Assembly (NCBI GenBank): GCA_031359995.1
Contig: JANMAT010000016.1
Span: forward strand, 1 to 64,000
Length of the DNA: 64,000 nucleotides
Direction: 5' to 3'
Source of the DNA: JANMAT01 sp031359995
Lineage (GTDB): Bacteria; Actinomycetota; Acidimicrobiia; Acidimicrobiales; Ilumatobacteraceae
The translations under genes were made by a program, and so were the position numbers. Positions 34,631 to 43,374 of the stretch are shown one piece after another; the stretch's first letter is position 1; every line of letters starts with the position of its first letter. The notes below the pieces were generated by a model that had not been told where the DNA came from, did not search any database, and was given only the letters and a program-made list of their open reading frames with translations.

Positions 34631-35182
34631 ATGCCCAAGGTGACCGAGTCCGAACTGATCAGCGGCGTCTTCGTCGTGGAGCCCGACCGCTTCGGCGACG
34701 ATCGCGGCTTCTTCGTCGAGACGTATCGCCGCTCGTGGTTCCCGGGCGGGCGCGAGATGGTGCAGGGCAACCGGGCCGACCGGCGCCACGGCGCCCTCGT
34801 CGGCCTGCACTACCACCTGCACCAGGCCGACTTCTGGTACGTCCCGTTCGGGACGGCCCGCATGGTGCTGCACGACCTGCGCGAGGGCGGCCCCACCGAC
34901 GGCGCCACGCAGAGCGTCGACCTGTCCGGGGAGAACCACCTAGGGGTCTACATCCCGCCGGGCGTGGCCCACGGCTTCTCCGCCCTCACCGACATGACGA
35001 TCACCTACCTCGTCGACGGCTACTACAACCCGGCCGACGAGCTCGGCATGGCGTGGAACGATCCCGCCGTCGCCGCCGACTGGGGCGTCGCCGATCCCGT
35101 GCTGTCGGCGCGCGACCAAGCCAACCCCAAGCGCGCTGACCTTCCCGTGGGGCGCCGGCCGTACTGGCCCATGCGCACCTGA
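34631..35182 (+). CDS. rmlC: dTDP-4-dehydrorhamnose 3,5-epimerase
   Basis: 183 residues, a cupin-fold epimerase. The catalytic histidine lies in LVGLHYHLHQADFWYV, where the family has RGLHxQ, and the late tyrosine in YLVDGYYNP is present. FVETYRRSWF and the GVYIPPGVAHGF cupin strand also fit. Some positions around the histidine differ from canonical RmlC (Val for Arg before GLH), so a related epimerisation of another dTDP-4-keto sugar cannot be excluded. The gene starts ten bases after rmlA. Confidence 0.82.
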   Translation: MPKVTESELISGVFVVEPDRFGDDRGFFVETYRRSWFPGGREMVQGNRADRRHGALVGLHYHLHQADFWYVPFGTARMVLHDLREGGPTDGATQSVDLSGENHLGVYIPPGVAHGFSALTDMTITYLVDGYYNPADELGMAWNDPAVAADWGVADPVLSARDQANPKRADLPVGRRPYWPMRT

Positions 35183-35209
35183 GCCATCCCTCGTAGGAGC
35201 TTCTCTTCC

Positions 35210-36220
35210 GTGACCTCGATCCTCGTCACCGGTGCCGCCGGTTTCATCGGCTCCAACTTCGTGCGCTTCTGGCGCGAGCGCCACGAGCACGACACCATCG
35301 TGGCCCTCGACGCGCTCACCTACGCCGGTGTGCGCGAGAACCTGGACGACGTGCACGACGTGCACTTCGTGCACGCCAACATCGGCGACACGCCCACCAT
35401 CGAAGACGCGCTGCGCACCCACAAGGTCGATGTGGTGGTGAACTTCGCCGCCGAGAGCCACAACTCGCTGGCCATCCTCGACCCCGGCCTGTTCTTCCGC
35501 ACCAACGTGCTCGGCACCCAGGGCCTGTGCGAGGCGGCGCGCCGCGTCGGCGTGGCCCGCTTCCACCACATCTCCACCTGCGAGGTCTACGGCGACCTCG
35601 CTCTCGACGCCACCGACATCTTCACCGAGGACTCGCCCTACCGGCCGCGCACGCCGTACAACGCGTCGAAGGCCGGCGGCGACCACGTGGTGCGCTCGTA
35701 CCACGAGACCTTCGAGCTGCCCGTCACCATCACGAACTGCGCCAACAACTACGGCACGTACCAGTTCCCCGAGAAGGTCATCCCGTTCTTCACCACCCAG
35801 GCGCTGCAGGACAAGCCGCTGCCGTTGTACGCGTCCACGCAGAACCGGCGGGAGTGGATCCACGCCCTCGACCACTGCGCCGCCATCGAGATCGTGCTCG
35901 AGCGGGGCAAGGTCGGCGAGACGTACCACGTCGGCACGGGTGTGGAGCGCAGCGTCGAGGAGATCGCCGACCTCGTGCTCGGCCACCTCGGCAAGCCGTC
36001 GTCGTTGAAGACGATCGTGCCCGACCGGCCCGGCCACGACCGCCGCTACGTGCTCGACTGGTCGAAAGCCCACCGTGAGCTCGGCTGGAGCCCGAAGATC
36101 GGCTTCGATCAGGGCATGGCCGAGACGATCGACTGGTACGCCGCCAACCGGGCGTGGTGGGAGCCCCTGCGCGACCGCGCCCCCGTGGTCGAAGGCTCGG
36201 CCTGGTCGGGCGGCAAGTAG
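35210..36220 (+). CDS. rmlB: dTDP-glucose 4,6-dehydratase
   Basis: 336 residues, extended SDR fold. NAD loop GAAGFIGSN, and the catalytic pair YNASK (Tyr150, Lys154). The Thr-Asp-Glu triad of classical RmlB reads Thr123-Cys124-Glu125 here (STCEVYGD), so the general-acid Asp is replaced by Cys. The AAESHVDRS motif reads AAESHNSLA. The rest (NCANNYGTYQFPEKVIP, RREWIHALDHCAAI) is typical. By position between rmlC and rmlD it should make dTDP-4-keto-6-deoxyglucose. AGGAG at 35195-35199 precedes the GTG. Confidence 0.85.
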   Translation: MTSILVTGAAGFIGSNFVRFWRERHEHDTIVALDALTYAGVRENLDDVHDVHFVHANIGDTPTIEDALRTHKVDVVVNFAAESHNSLAILDPGLFFRTNVLGTQGLCEAARRVGVARFHHISTCEVYGDLALDATDIFTEDSPYRPRTPYNASKAGGDHVVRSYHETFELPVTITNCANNYGTYQFPEKVIPFFTTQALQDKPLPLYASTQNRREWIHALDHCAAIEIVLERGKVGETYHVGTGVERSVEEIADLVLGHLGKPSSLKTIVPDRPGHDRRYVLDWSKAHRELGWSPKIGFDQGMAETIDWYAANRAWWEPLRDRAPVVEGSAWSGGK

Positions 36221-36224
36221 CACC

Positions 36225-37052
36225 GTGCGGGTCCTCGTCACCGGCGCCGCCGGTCAGGTCGGGCGGGAGGTCGCGGCCGTGTGCCAGCGCGCCGGCGACG
36301 ACGTGATCGCCGTCGACCGCGACGCCGTGCTCGGCGCCATCACCGCCACGCGACCCGACGCGGTGATCCACACCGCGGCGTGGACCGCGGTCGACGCCTG
36401 CGAGGTCGACCCCGCCCGGGCGTTCGCTGCCAACGCGCTGGCCGTGCGCTGGGTCGCCGAGGGCTGCACCCTCGCCCGCGCCCACCTGGTGACGGTGTCG
36501 ACCGACTACGTGTTCGACGGCACGAAGGCGGCGCCGTATCACGAGTGGGACACGCCGAACCCGCAGTCGGTGTACGGCACGTCGAAGCGGGGCGGCGAGC
36601 TCGAGGCACTGCAGTCGGGCGCCGCCGCCGCGGTGGTGCGCACGAGCTGGGTCTGCGGGGCCCACGGCGGCAACATGGTGAAGACCGTGCTCCGCCTGGC
36701 CACCGAACCGGGCGTGCTGCGCTTCGTGGACGACCAGCGCGGGCACCCGACCTTCGCCGCCGACCTGGCGGCCATGCTGCGCCGCCTGGCCGCCGACCGC
36801 CGAACCGGCCTGCACCACGTGACCAACCAGGGCGCGGTCAGCTGGTACGAGTTCGTCCGCGAGGTCGTGCTCGCCGCTGGCGGCGATCCGGGCCGCGTGG
36901 AACCGATCACCAGCGCCGATCTGCGCCCGCCCCGCCCGGCCCCGCGCCCGGCCAACAGCGTGCTCGACAACGCCGTGCTGGCCGCGGCCGGGTTGCCGCT
37001 GCTGCGCGACTTCCGCGCCCCGCTGGCCGAGCTGGTCGCCGCGCTGAGCTGA
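36225..37052 (+). CDS. rmlD: dTDP-4-dehydrorhamnose reductase
   Basis: 275 residues, short-chain reductase. NAD(P) loop GAAGQVGREV, the HTAAWTAVDACE motif, STDYVFDG, and the catalytic YGTSK with the downstream RTSWVCG. It reduces the 4-keto group to give dTDP-L-rhamnose. The GTG start is five bases after the rmlB stop, so the four rml genes form one transcription unit. Convergent with the fcl gene, with two bases between stops. Confidence 0.9.
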   Translation: MRVLVTGAAGQVGREVAAVCQRAGDDVIAVDRDAVLGAITATRPDAVIHTAAWTAVDACEVDPARAFAANALAVRWVAEGCTLARAHLVTVSTDYVFDGTKAAPYHEWDTPNPQSVYGTSKRGGELEALQSGAAAAVVRTSWVCGAHGGNMVKTVLRLATEPGVLRFVDDQRGHPTFAADLAAMLRRLAADRRTGLHHVTNQGAVSWYEFVREVVLAAGGDPGRVEPITSADLRPPRPAPRPANSVLDNAVLAAAGLPLLRDFRAPLAELVAALS

Positions 37053-37054
37053 GC

Positions 37055-38017
37055 TCAGGTCGGGGCGCGCTCGGCCTGCTCGCGGTGGGCCAGGTACCAG
37101 TCGATCGTCTGGCGCAGGCCCTCGGTGAAGTCGACCTGGGCGCGCCAGCCCAGCACGGCCTCGGCCCGCCTCGGGTCGACGCGGCGGCGGGGCTGACCGT
37201 CGGGCTTGGTCGGGTCCCACTGCAGCTCGCCCTGGTACCCGACGAGCTCGGCGATGCGCTCCACCGTCTCGCGGATGGTGATCTCGCTGTCGGTGCCCAG
37301 GTTCACCGGTTCGGGGTCGTCCAGGCTCTCGGTGGCGAGGGCGATGCCCTCGGCGGCGTCGTCGACGTAGAGGTACTCGCGGCTGGCCCGCCCGGTGCCC
37401 CACACCTCGACCTTCTCGTCTCCCCGTTCGGTGGCTTCCACGCACTTCTTGATCAGCGCGGGGATCACGTGCGACACCGACGGGTGGAACTTGTCGCCCG
37501 GGCCGAACAGGTTCGTGGGGATGAGGAAGCCCGACCGCTGGCCGTACTGGGCCCGGTTGACCTGGGCGTGCACGAGCAGCGCCTTCTTGGCGATGCCGTA
37601 CGGCGCGTTCGTCTCCTCGGGGTAGCCGTCCCACAGCGACGCCTCGTTGAACGGCACCGGCGTGAACTTCGGGTACGAGCACACGGTGCCCACGAGCACG
37701 GTGCGCACCACGTCGTGACGGCGGGCCGCCTCGAGCACGTAGGTGCCCATCAGCAGGTTGTCGAGGTAGAGCTGGGCCGGCGCGACCTGGTTGAAGCCGA
37801 TGCCGCCGACGCGCGCCGCCAGGTGCACCACGAGCTCGGGCGACTCGGCGGCGAACAGCGACTCGGTGGCGGCCGGGTCGGTGAGGTCGTAGTCGGCGCT
37901 GCGGGGCGCCACCACCGTGGCGCCGCGCTCGCGCAGGCGGCCCACCACGACCCGGCCGAGGAAGCCCGAACCTCCCGTCACGAGGACGCGGCGACCGGAC
38001 AGCGAGGAGGGGGCCAT
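37055..38017 (-). CDS. fcl: GDP-L-fucose synthase
   Basis: 320 residues. Epimerase/reductase that converts GDP-4-keto-6-deoxymannose to GDP-L-fucose. NADP loop GGSGFLG, the HLAARVGGI motif, GTVCSYPKFTPVPFNE with the active-site cysteine, the catalytic YGIAK, and the family stretch PTNLFGPGDKFHP. It pairs with the GDP-mannose 4,6-dehydratase encoded 10.6 kb downstream. ATG 38017 follows TACGAT (38031-38026) by eight bases. A GGATC-N3-GATCC inverted repeat at 38038-38050 lies in the divergent spacer. Confidence 0.9.
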   Translation of the reverse strand: MAPSSLSGRRVLVTGGSGFLGRVVVGRLRERGATVVAPRSADYDLTDPAATESLFAAESPELVVHLAARVGGIGFNQVAPAQLYLDNLLMGTYVLEAARRHDVVRTVLVGTVCSYPKFTPVPFNEASLWDGYPEETNAPYGIAKKALLVHAQVNRAQYGQRSGFLIPTNLFGPGDKFHPSVSHVIPALIKKCVEATERGDEKVEVWGTGRASREYLYVDDAAEGIALATESLDDPEPVNLGTDSEITIRETVERIAELVGYQGELQWDPTKPDGQPRRRVDPRRAEAVLGWRAQVDFTEGLRQTIDWYLAHREQAERAPT

Positions 38018-38086
38018 GGCCGCCGATCGTACGGGACGGATCGATGATCCCCCGCGCAGCCGGCCGGGCTGCAACGATGACCCGTC

Positions 38087-39193
38087 GTGCGGGTGGCCGT
38101 GACGATGGAGCAGAGCTGGCACCGGGTGCCCGGAGGGACGGCGGTCGCCGCCCTCGCCGTGGCGCGCGCGCTGGCCGAGCGACCCGACGGGCCCGAGCAG
38201 GTCGGGGTGGCGGCCCGCCACCGCGCCCCGGCGCCCGCGCCATGGACCCCGCCGATGCCGGTGCGGCACCTGCCCCTGCCCCGGATCGCCCTGTACGAGG
38301 CGTGGAGCCGGGTGCCGTTCCCCCCGGTCGAGTGGGCCACCGGGCCGGTCGACGTGGTGCACGCCACCACCATCATCCCGGCCGCCTCACGGGCCCCCCA
38401 GATCGTCACGGTGCACGATCTCGCCTTCGTGCACGAACCCGCCCACTTCACGCCCCACGGGCGCCGGCTGTTCCGCCGCAGCCTGGCCCGGATCGCCCGG
38501 CGGGCCGACCTCGTGCTCTGTTCGTCCACCGCCACGCTCGACGACTGCGCGGCGGCGGGACTGCCCGCCGAGCGCCTGCGGCTGGTGCTGCTCGGGGTCG
38601 ACACGCCGCCGGCGCTCACGGGCGACGCCGTCGTCGCCGTCCGCCGGCGCCACGGCCTGGAGGCGCCGTACCTGCTGTTCAACGGCACCTTGGAACCCCG
38701 CAAGAACCTGCCCCGCTTGCTCGACGCCTTCGCCCTGCTCGTCGCCAGTGGCGACCCCGCGGTGCCCGCCGATCTGCGGCTCGCCCTCGCCGGCGCCATC
38801 GGGTGGGGCGACGCGGTGCGGCCCCCGGCCGCGGTGGCCGGACGCGTCGACCTGCTGGGGTTCGTGCCCGACGACGATCTGAGCGCGCTCTTCGCCGGGG
38901 CGCTGGTGTGCTGCCAGCCGAGCCTGCGCGAGGGCTTCGGCCTGCCGGTGCTGCAGGCCATGGCGGTGGGCACGCCCGTGGTGACCAGCCGGGGTACCTC
39001 CACCGAGGAGGTCGCCGGCGGGGCCGCGGTGCTCGTGGACCCGACCGACACCGCCGACATCGCCGCCGGCATCGTGGCCGCGCTCGGCCAGCGCGAGCAT
39101 CTGGCCGGTGCCGGCCGGGCCCGCGCCGGCGAGCTCACGTGGGCCCGCACGGCCGAGGCCACGCTGGCCGCGTACCGGGAGGTGGCCCGGTGA
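38087..39193 (+). CDS. Glycosyltransferase family 4 (GT-B)
   Basis: 368 residues. Two Rossmann domains. The donor-site half has NGTLEPRKNLPRLLDAF, then PSLREGFGLPVLQAMAVGTPVV, the ExxxxxE region typical of GT4. The N-terminal domain has VHDLAFVHEP. Soluble and probably membrane-associated, adding a sugar to a lipid-linked glycan. GTG 38087. The last bases overlap the next glycosyltransferase (GTGA at 39190-39193), so the two are translationally coupled. Confidence 0.87.
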   Translation: MRVAVTMEQSWHRVPGGTAVAALAVARALAERPDGPEQVGVAARHRAPAPAPWTPPMPVRHLPLPRIALYEAWSRVPFPPVEWATGPVDVVHATTIIPAASRAPQIVTVHDLAFVHEPAHFTPHGRRLFRRSLARIARRADLVLCSSTATLDDCAAAGLPAERLRLVLLGVDTPPALTGDAVVAVRRRHGLEAPYLLFNGTLEPRKNLPRLLDAFALLVASGDPAVPADLRLALAGAIGWGDAVRPPAAVAGRVDLLGFVPDDDLSALFAGALVCCQPSLREGFGLPVLQAMAVGTPVVTSRGTSTEEVAGGAAVLVDPTDTADIAAGIVAALGQREHLAGAGRARAGELTWARTAEATLAAYREVAR

Positions 39194-40323
39194 AGGTGGG
39201 CGTGAACCTGCTCTGGCTGCGCCCGGGCGTCGTCGGTGGCTCCGAGGAGTACCTGGTGCGCCAGCTCCTCGGGCTCGCCGAACTGGCGGCCGCCGACGTC
39301 GAGGGCGTCACGGTGTTCGGTCTGGCGTCACTGCGGGTCGCCCACCCCGAGCTGGCCGGGCGCTTCGAGGTGGTGGACGCCCCGGTCGACGGCGCGTCGC
39401 GCTTCCGGCGGGTGGTGGCCGAGTCCACGTGGTTGGCGGGCGAGGTGCGCCGGCGCCGGCTCGACGTCGTCCACCACGGCGGCGGCACGTTGCCGGCCCA
39501 CCTCGGCCCCACCCGCACCGGCGCGGCCCACACCGTGCTCACCGTGCACGACCTGCAGGTGCACACCTTCCCCGAGTTCTTCTCGCCGCTGAAGCGGGCC
39601 TACCTGAAGGCCGGCCTGCCCCGCAGCGTGCGCCGGGCCGACATCGTGTGCGTGCCCAGCGCCTTCGTGGCCGGCACCGTGCGGGACACCTACGGCACCC
39701 CGGCGGCCAAGCTCGTGGTGGTGCCCCACGGCCTGCCGGCCACGCCGTCGGCGCCGCCCACCGACGAGGCGACCCTGCGGGCCCGCTACGGCCTGCCCGA
39801 GCGGTTCGTGGTCTTCCCGGCCATCACCCACCCCCACAAGGACCACCTGACGCTGCTGCGGGCCGTGGCCCAGGTGCCGGGTCTCGGCGTGGTGCTGCTG
39901 GGGGGCCGCGGCCGGGCCGAGGCCGACGTCGTGGCCGAGATCGCCCGGCTCGGCCTCGGCGACCGGGTCGTGCGGCCCGGTCGCATCCCCGACGCCGATC
40001 GCGACGGGTGCTATCGGGCCGCCGTCGCCCTGGCCTTCCCGAGCCGGTACGAGGGCTTCGGCGCGCCGGTGCTCGAGGCCATGGCCCTCGGGTGCCCGGT
40101 CGTGGCCGCCGACGCCACCGCGCTGCCCGAGGTGGTGGGCGACGCCGGACTGCTCGTGACGCCGGGCGACGTGAGCGCCTGGCGTGACGCCCTGGCCGGC
40201 CTGGCCGACGACGGCGCCGAGCGGGCCCGGCTGGCCGCCGCCGGCATCGCCCGGGCCCGCCACTTCACGGCGACGGTCACCGCACAGGCGCTGCTGAGCG
40301 CGTACCGTGGCGTCCTCAGATGA
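39190..40323 (+). CDS. Glycosyltransferase family 4 (GT-B)
   Basis: 377 residues. N-terminal NLLWLRPGVVGGSEEYL acceptor-domain loop, TVHDLQVHTFPEFFS, then the donor domain with FPAITHPHKDHLTLLRA and PSRYEGFGAPVLEAMALGCPVV. The resemblance to the upstream neighbour suggests an ancient tandem pair with different linkage specificity. Starts within the stop of the previous gene (GTGA). Confidence 0.87.
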   Translation: MKVGVNLLWLRPGVVGGSEEYLVRQLLGLAELAAADVEGVTVFGLASLRVAHPELAGRFEVVDAPVDGASRFRRVVAESTWLAGEVRRRRLDVVHHGGGTLPAHLGPTRTGAAHTVLTVHDLQVHTFPEFFSPLKRAYLKAGLPRSVRRADIVCVPSAFVAGTVRDTYGTPAAKLVVVPHGLPATPSAPPTDEATLRARYGLPERFVVFPAITHPHKDHLTLLRAVAQVPGLGVVLLGGRGRAEADVVAEIARLGLGDRVVRPGRIPDADRDGCYRAAVALAFPSRYEGFGAPVLEAMALGCPVVAADATALPEVVGDAGLLVTPGDVSAWRDALAGLADDGAERARLAAAGIARARHFTATVTAQALLSAYRGVLR

Positions 40324-40354
40324 CACGACCACTGCCTCTCGTCGGACGGTCGCG

Positions 40355-41626
40355 ATGAAGCTGGCCGTGCTCTGCCCGCACTTCGCCCCGGACACCGCGC
40401 CCACCGGCGAGGTGATGACCCGGATCGTGCTCGAACTGGCCGACCGCGGCCACGAGCTGCACGTGGTCACCGCGCTGCCGTGGTACGTGCACCATCGCGT
40501 CGAGCCCGAGTGGTCCGGTCGCCTGGTGCGCACCGAGCGCACGAGCTGGGGTTCGATCACGCGGGTGAACCCGTTCCCGACCGACAAGCGCTCCATCCCC
40601 CAGCGGGCCGCCGCGTTCGCCGCCTTCAGCGTGCTGGCCGGGCTCACCGGACTGCGCGGCGGCCGGGTCGACGGTGTGCTGTCGATGTCGCCGCCGCTGA
40701 CGCTCGGCCTCACCGGGTGGGGCGTGAGCCTGGTACGGCGGGGGCCGGCGGTGTTCAACGTGCAGGACGTGTTCCCCGACGTCGCCGTCGAGCTCGGGGC
40801 CATCACCAACGAGCGGGTCATCGGGCTGGCCCGGTGGCTGGAGCGCACCACGTACCGGGCGGCGGCGGCGGTGACCGTGCTGTCGGGCGACCTGCGCGAC
40901 AACCTGGCGGCCAAGGTGCCCGCCGCCCACCGCGACAAGATCCGCGTGATCCCGAACTTCGTCGACACGGTCGCCATCGCGCCGGCCGACCGGGCCACGG
41001 CCTACCGGCGCGAGATGGGCATCGGCGACGAGACGGTCGTGCTGTACGCCGGCAACGTCGGCTTCTCCCAGAGCCTCGAGCTCGTCGTGGCGGCGGCCAC
41101 CGAGCTGCGCCACGACCCATCGGTGGTCTTCCTGGTGAACGGGGGCGGGTCGGCCCTGGTGGGGCTCCAGCAGCAGGTGGCCGCAGCCGGGCTCACGAAC
41201 GTGCGCTTCGCCCCCTACCAGCCCCGCGAGCGACTGGCCGAGGTGCTGGCCACCGGCGACCTCCACCTCGTGCCGCTCAAGGCCGGCCTGGCCCGCTCGT
41301 CGGTGCCGTCGAAGTCGTACTCGATCCTGGCCGCCGGTCGGCCGCTGCTGGCCAGCGTGGACCCGGGCACCGAGGTGGCCACGATCGTCGAGAAGGCCGG
41401 GTGCGGGCTGGCGGTGCCTCCCGACGACCCCGCGGCCTTCACCGCCGCCCTGAAGGGCCTCCTGGCCGACCCGGGCGGCCGGGACCGCATGGGCGCCGCG
41501 GGGCGCCGGTGGGTCGAGTCGTGGGCATCGCCGGCCGCCGTCGCCGCCGCCTACGAGGCGCTCTTCCTCGAGCTCGGAGCCCGCCGTCGCGGCGCGCGTT
41601 CGGAATCCGACCCTTCCGCCCGGTAG
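40355..41626 (+). CDS. Glycosyltransferase, WcaI/WbuB-like GT4
   Basis: 423 residues from ATG 40355. GT-B enzyme with the WcaI-type opening (LCPHFAPDTAPTGEVMTRI), FNVQDVFPDVAVELG, VIPNFVDT, LYAGNVGFSQSLELV and SVPSKSYSILAAGRPLLA. WcaI/WbuB enzymes often transfer fucose-type or acetamido sugars in capsule synthesis, which fits the GDP-fucose genes nearby, but specificity is not readable. A GTG at 40307 inside the previous gene is an alternative start. Homology begins at the ATG. Confidence 0.85.
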   Translation: MKLAVLCPHFAPDTAPTGEVMTRIVLELADRGHELHVVTALPWYVHHRVEPEWSGRLVRTERTSWGSITRVNPFPTDKRSIPQRAAAFAAFSVLAGLTGLRGGRVDGVLSMSPPLTLGLTGWGVSLVRRGPAVFNVQDVFPDVAVELGAITNERVIGLARWLERTTYRAAAAVTVLSGDLRDNLAAKVPAAHRDKIRVIPNFVDTVAIAPADRATAYRREMGIGDETVVLYAGNVGFSQSLELVVAAATELRHDPSVVFLVNGGGSALVGLQQQVAAAGLTNVRFAPYQPRERLAEVLATGDLHLVPLKAGLARSSVPSKSYSILAAGRPLLASVDPGTEVATIVEKAGCGLAVPPDDPAAFTAALKGLLADPGGRDRMGAAGRRWVESWASPAAVAAAYEALFLELGARRRGARSESDPSAR

Positions 41627-41638
41627 CATCGCGCCCTC

Positions 41639-42364
41639 GTGGATACGTCGAAGTCGGCCAAACGGGTTGCCAAGGTCGCCAAGCAGTCAGCCAAGACCCG
41701 GGTGCGCACCCAACGGGGCCTCTTGTTCCCGGTGGCGTTGGCGGCCGTCATCGTGCTCGGCACGTTCCTGGTGGTGTACGCCCGCCAGTCGAAGGTGGAC
41801 AGCACCGTCACCAACGTGCCCCCCACGCTGACCGACAAGTGGAGCATGGCCTACGGCGTGTACCACTGCGACAAGTTCCTCGACCCGTTCAAGAACAACA
41901 ACGACATCGTGAACGGCGTCGCCCTCGGGCTGAACACCAACGGTGACGGTCTCATCTCGATCGCGCCGAAGAGCGCCAAGGCCACCGGGCGCAACGCCAA
42001 GTTCGGCCTCTTCATGGACGCCGTCGGCATCAAGAAGAGCGGCGACAAGATCGACCTGCCCGAAGATCTGGGCACGTTCACCAGCCTCACCGACAAGTGC
42101 GGCGACAAGGAAGGCCGCTGGAAGGTCGCCTACTTCGCCGACGCCAACCAGTCGGGCGCCCCGAACATCTTCGTGGCCGACTTCGAGAACATCCGGTTCG
42201 CGCAGGACCGTGGCGCCATCGTGCTCGCCTTCGTGGCCGAGGACACCGACCTCGCACTGCTGAAGCCGCCGTCGGTCGCCGAGCTCTCCAAGCTCGACGC
42301 CACGCCGGCCACCAGCACCACGGTGCCGGGCGACAGCGCCACGGCCACCACCACAAAGGGATGA
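41639..42364 (+). CDS. Single-pass membrane protein of unknown function, coupled to the guanylyltransferase gene
   Basis: 241 residues. A basic cytoplasmic N-terminus (Lys/Arg-rich, 1-26), one membrane helix (about 29-48), then an exported domain of about 160 residues with two cysteines (YHCDKF and DKCGDK) and a Thr/Ser/Ala tail. I do not recognise the family. TAGCAT at 41624-41629, overlapping the previous stop codon, lies nine bases before the GTG. The stop overlaps the start of the sugar-nucleotide gene (ATGA at 42361-42364), which implies a role in the same glycan pathway. Confidence 0.65.
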   Translation: MDTSKSAKRVAKVAKQSAKTRVRTQRGLLFPVALAAVIVLGTFLVVYARQSKVDSTVTNVPPTLTDKWSMAYGVYHCDKFLDPFKNNNDIVNGVALGLNTNGDGLISIAPKSAKATGRNAKFGLFMDAVGIKKSGDKIDLPEDLGTFTSLTDKCGDKEGRWKVAYFADANQSGAPNIFVADFENIRFAQDRGAIVLAFVAEDTDLALLKPPSVAELSKLDATPATSTTVPGDSATATTTKG

Positions 42365-43365
42365 GGGCCGTCGTCCTGGTGGGCGGGTTCGGCACCCGTC
42401 TGCGTCCGCTCACCTACGCCATCCCGAAGCCACTGCTGCCGGTGGCGAACATCCCGATCGTGGAGCACGTGGTCGCCAACCTCGGTCGCGGTGGTGTCAC
42501 CGAAGCGGTGCTGGCCCTGGGTTTCAAGCCCGACGGCTTCCTGGCCGCCTACCCTGACGGGGTCTGCGCCGGGGTGAAGCTCGTGTACTCGGTGGAGCCC
42601 GAGCCGCTCGACACCGCCGGCGCCATCGCCTTCGCGGCGCGCTTGGCCGGCATCGACGACACGTTCGTGGTCGCCAACGGCGACGTGCTCACCGACCTCG
42701 ACGTCGGCTCGCTGGTGGCCTTCCACCGCGCCCACGGTGGCGAGGGCACCATCCACCTCACGCCGGTCGACGATCCGTCGGCGTTCGGCGTGGTGCCGAC
42801 CGACGACCAGGGTCGCGTGCAGGCCTTCATCGAGAAGCCGCGGCGCGAGACGGCGCCCACGAACCTGATCAACGCCGGCACCTACGTGCTCGAGCCGGGC
42901 GTGATCGGCCGGGTGCCCGACGGCCGGAAGGTCTCCATCGAGCGGGTCACGTTCCCGGCCATGGTCGCCGACCGGGTCCTGTACGCCATGGCCACCGACG
43001 ACTACTGGCTCGACCTCGGTCGGCCCGAGCCGTACCTGCAGGCCAACCTCGATGTGCTCGACGGTCGGCGCGCCCATCTGGGCCGCAACGGCATCGCCGC
43101 CGGCGCCCGGGTCGACGGCGCGGCCACGGTCGAGCACTCGGTGCTGGCCGCCACCGCGGTGGTCGCCCAGGACGCCCAGGTGCGCGACTCGGTCGTGCTG
43201 GCCGGTGTCCACGTCGGTGCGGGCGCCGTCGTCACCGGATCCATCCTGGGGCCGGGCACCGTCGTCGGTGCCGGAGCCACGCTGCACGACGTCGTCACCG
43301 GTGAAGGCGTCCGCGTCGCCCCGGCCAGTGCCCACCGGAGCTGTCGCATCCCCGAGCCGGCGTAG
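42361..43365 (+). CDS. Mannose-1-phosphate guanylyltransferase-type NDP-sugar pyrophosphorylase
   Basis: 334 residues. Nucleotidyltransferase domain (about 1-225) with VGGFGTRLRPLTYAIPKPLLPVAN, ANGDVLTD and FIEKPRRE, then a left-handed beta-helix (about 235-330). This arrangement is that of actinobacterial ManB/MpgA GDP-mannose pyrophosphorylases, and glucose-1-phosphate uridylyl- or thymidylyltransferases are related. Context (gmd, fcl) favours GDP-mannose. Starts in the stop of the preceding gene. Confidence 0.8.
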   Translation: MRAVVLVGGFGTRLRPLTYAIPKPLLPVANIPIVEHVVANLGRGGVTEAVLALGFKPDGFLAAYPDGVCAGVKLVYSVEPEPLDTAGAIAFAARLAGIDDTFVVANGDVLTDLDVGSLVAFHRAHGGEGTIHLTPVDDPSAFGVVPTDDQGRVQAFIEKPRRETAPTNLINAGTYVLEPGVIGRVPDGRKVSIERVTFPAMVADRVLYAMATDDYWLDLGRPEPYLQANLDVLDGRRAHLGRNGIAAGARVDGAATVEHSVLAATAVVAQDAQVRDSVVLAGVHVGAGAVVTGSILGPGTVVGAGATLHDVVTGEGVRVAPASAHRSCRIPEPA

Positions 43366-43374
43366 CGGCCGCGG

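Noticed and set aside
37050..37057. TGAGCTCA palindrome between rmlD and fcl
   Set aside because: It is formed by the two convergent stop codons and is too short to support a terminator or operator.
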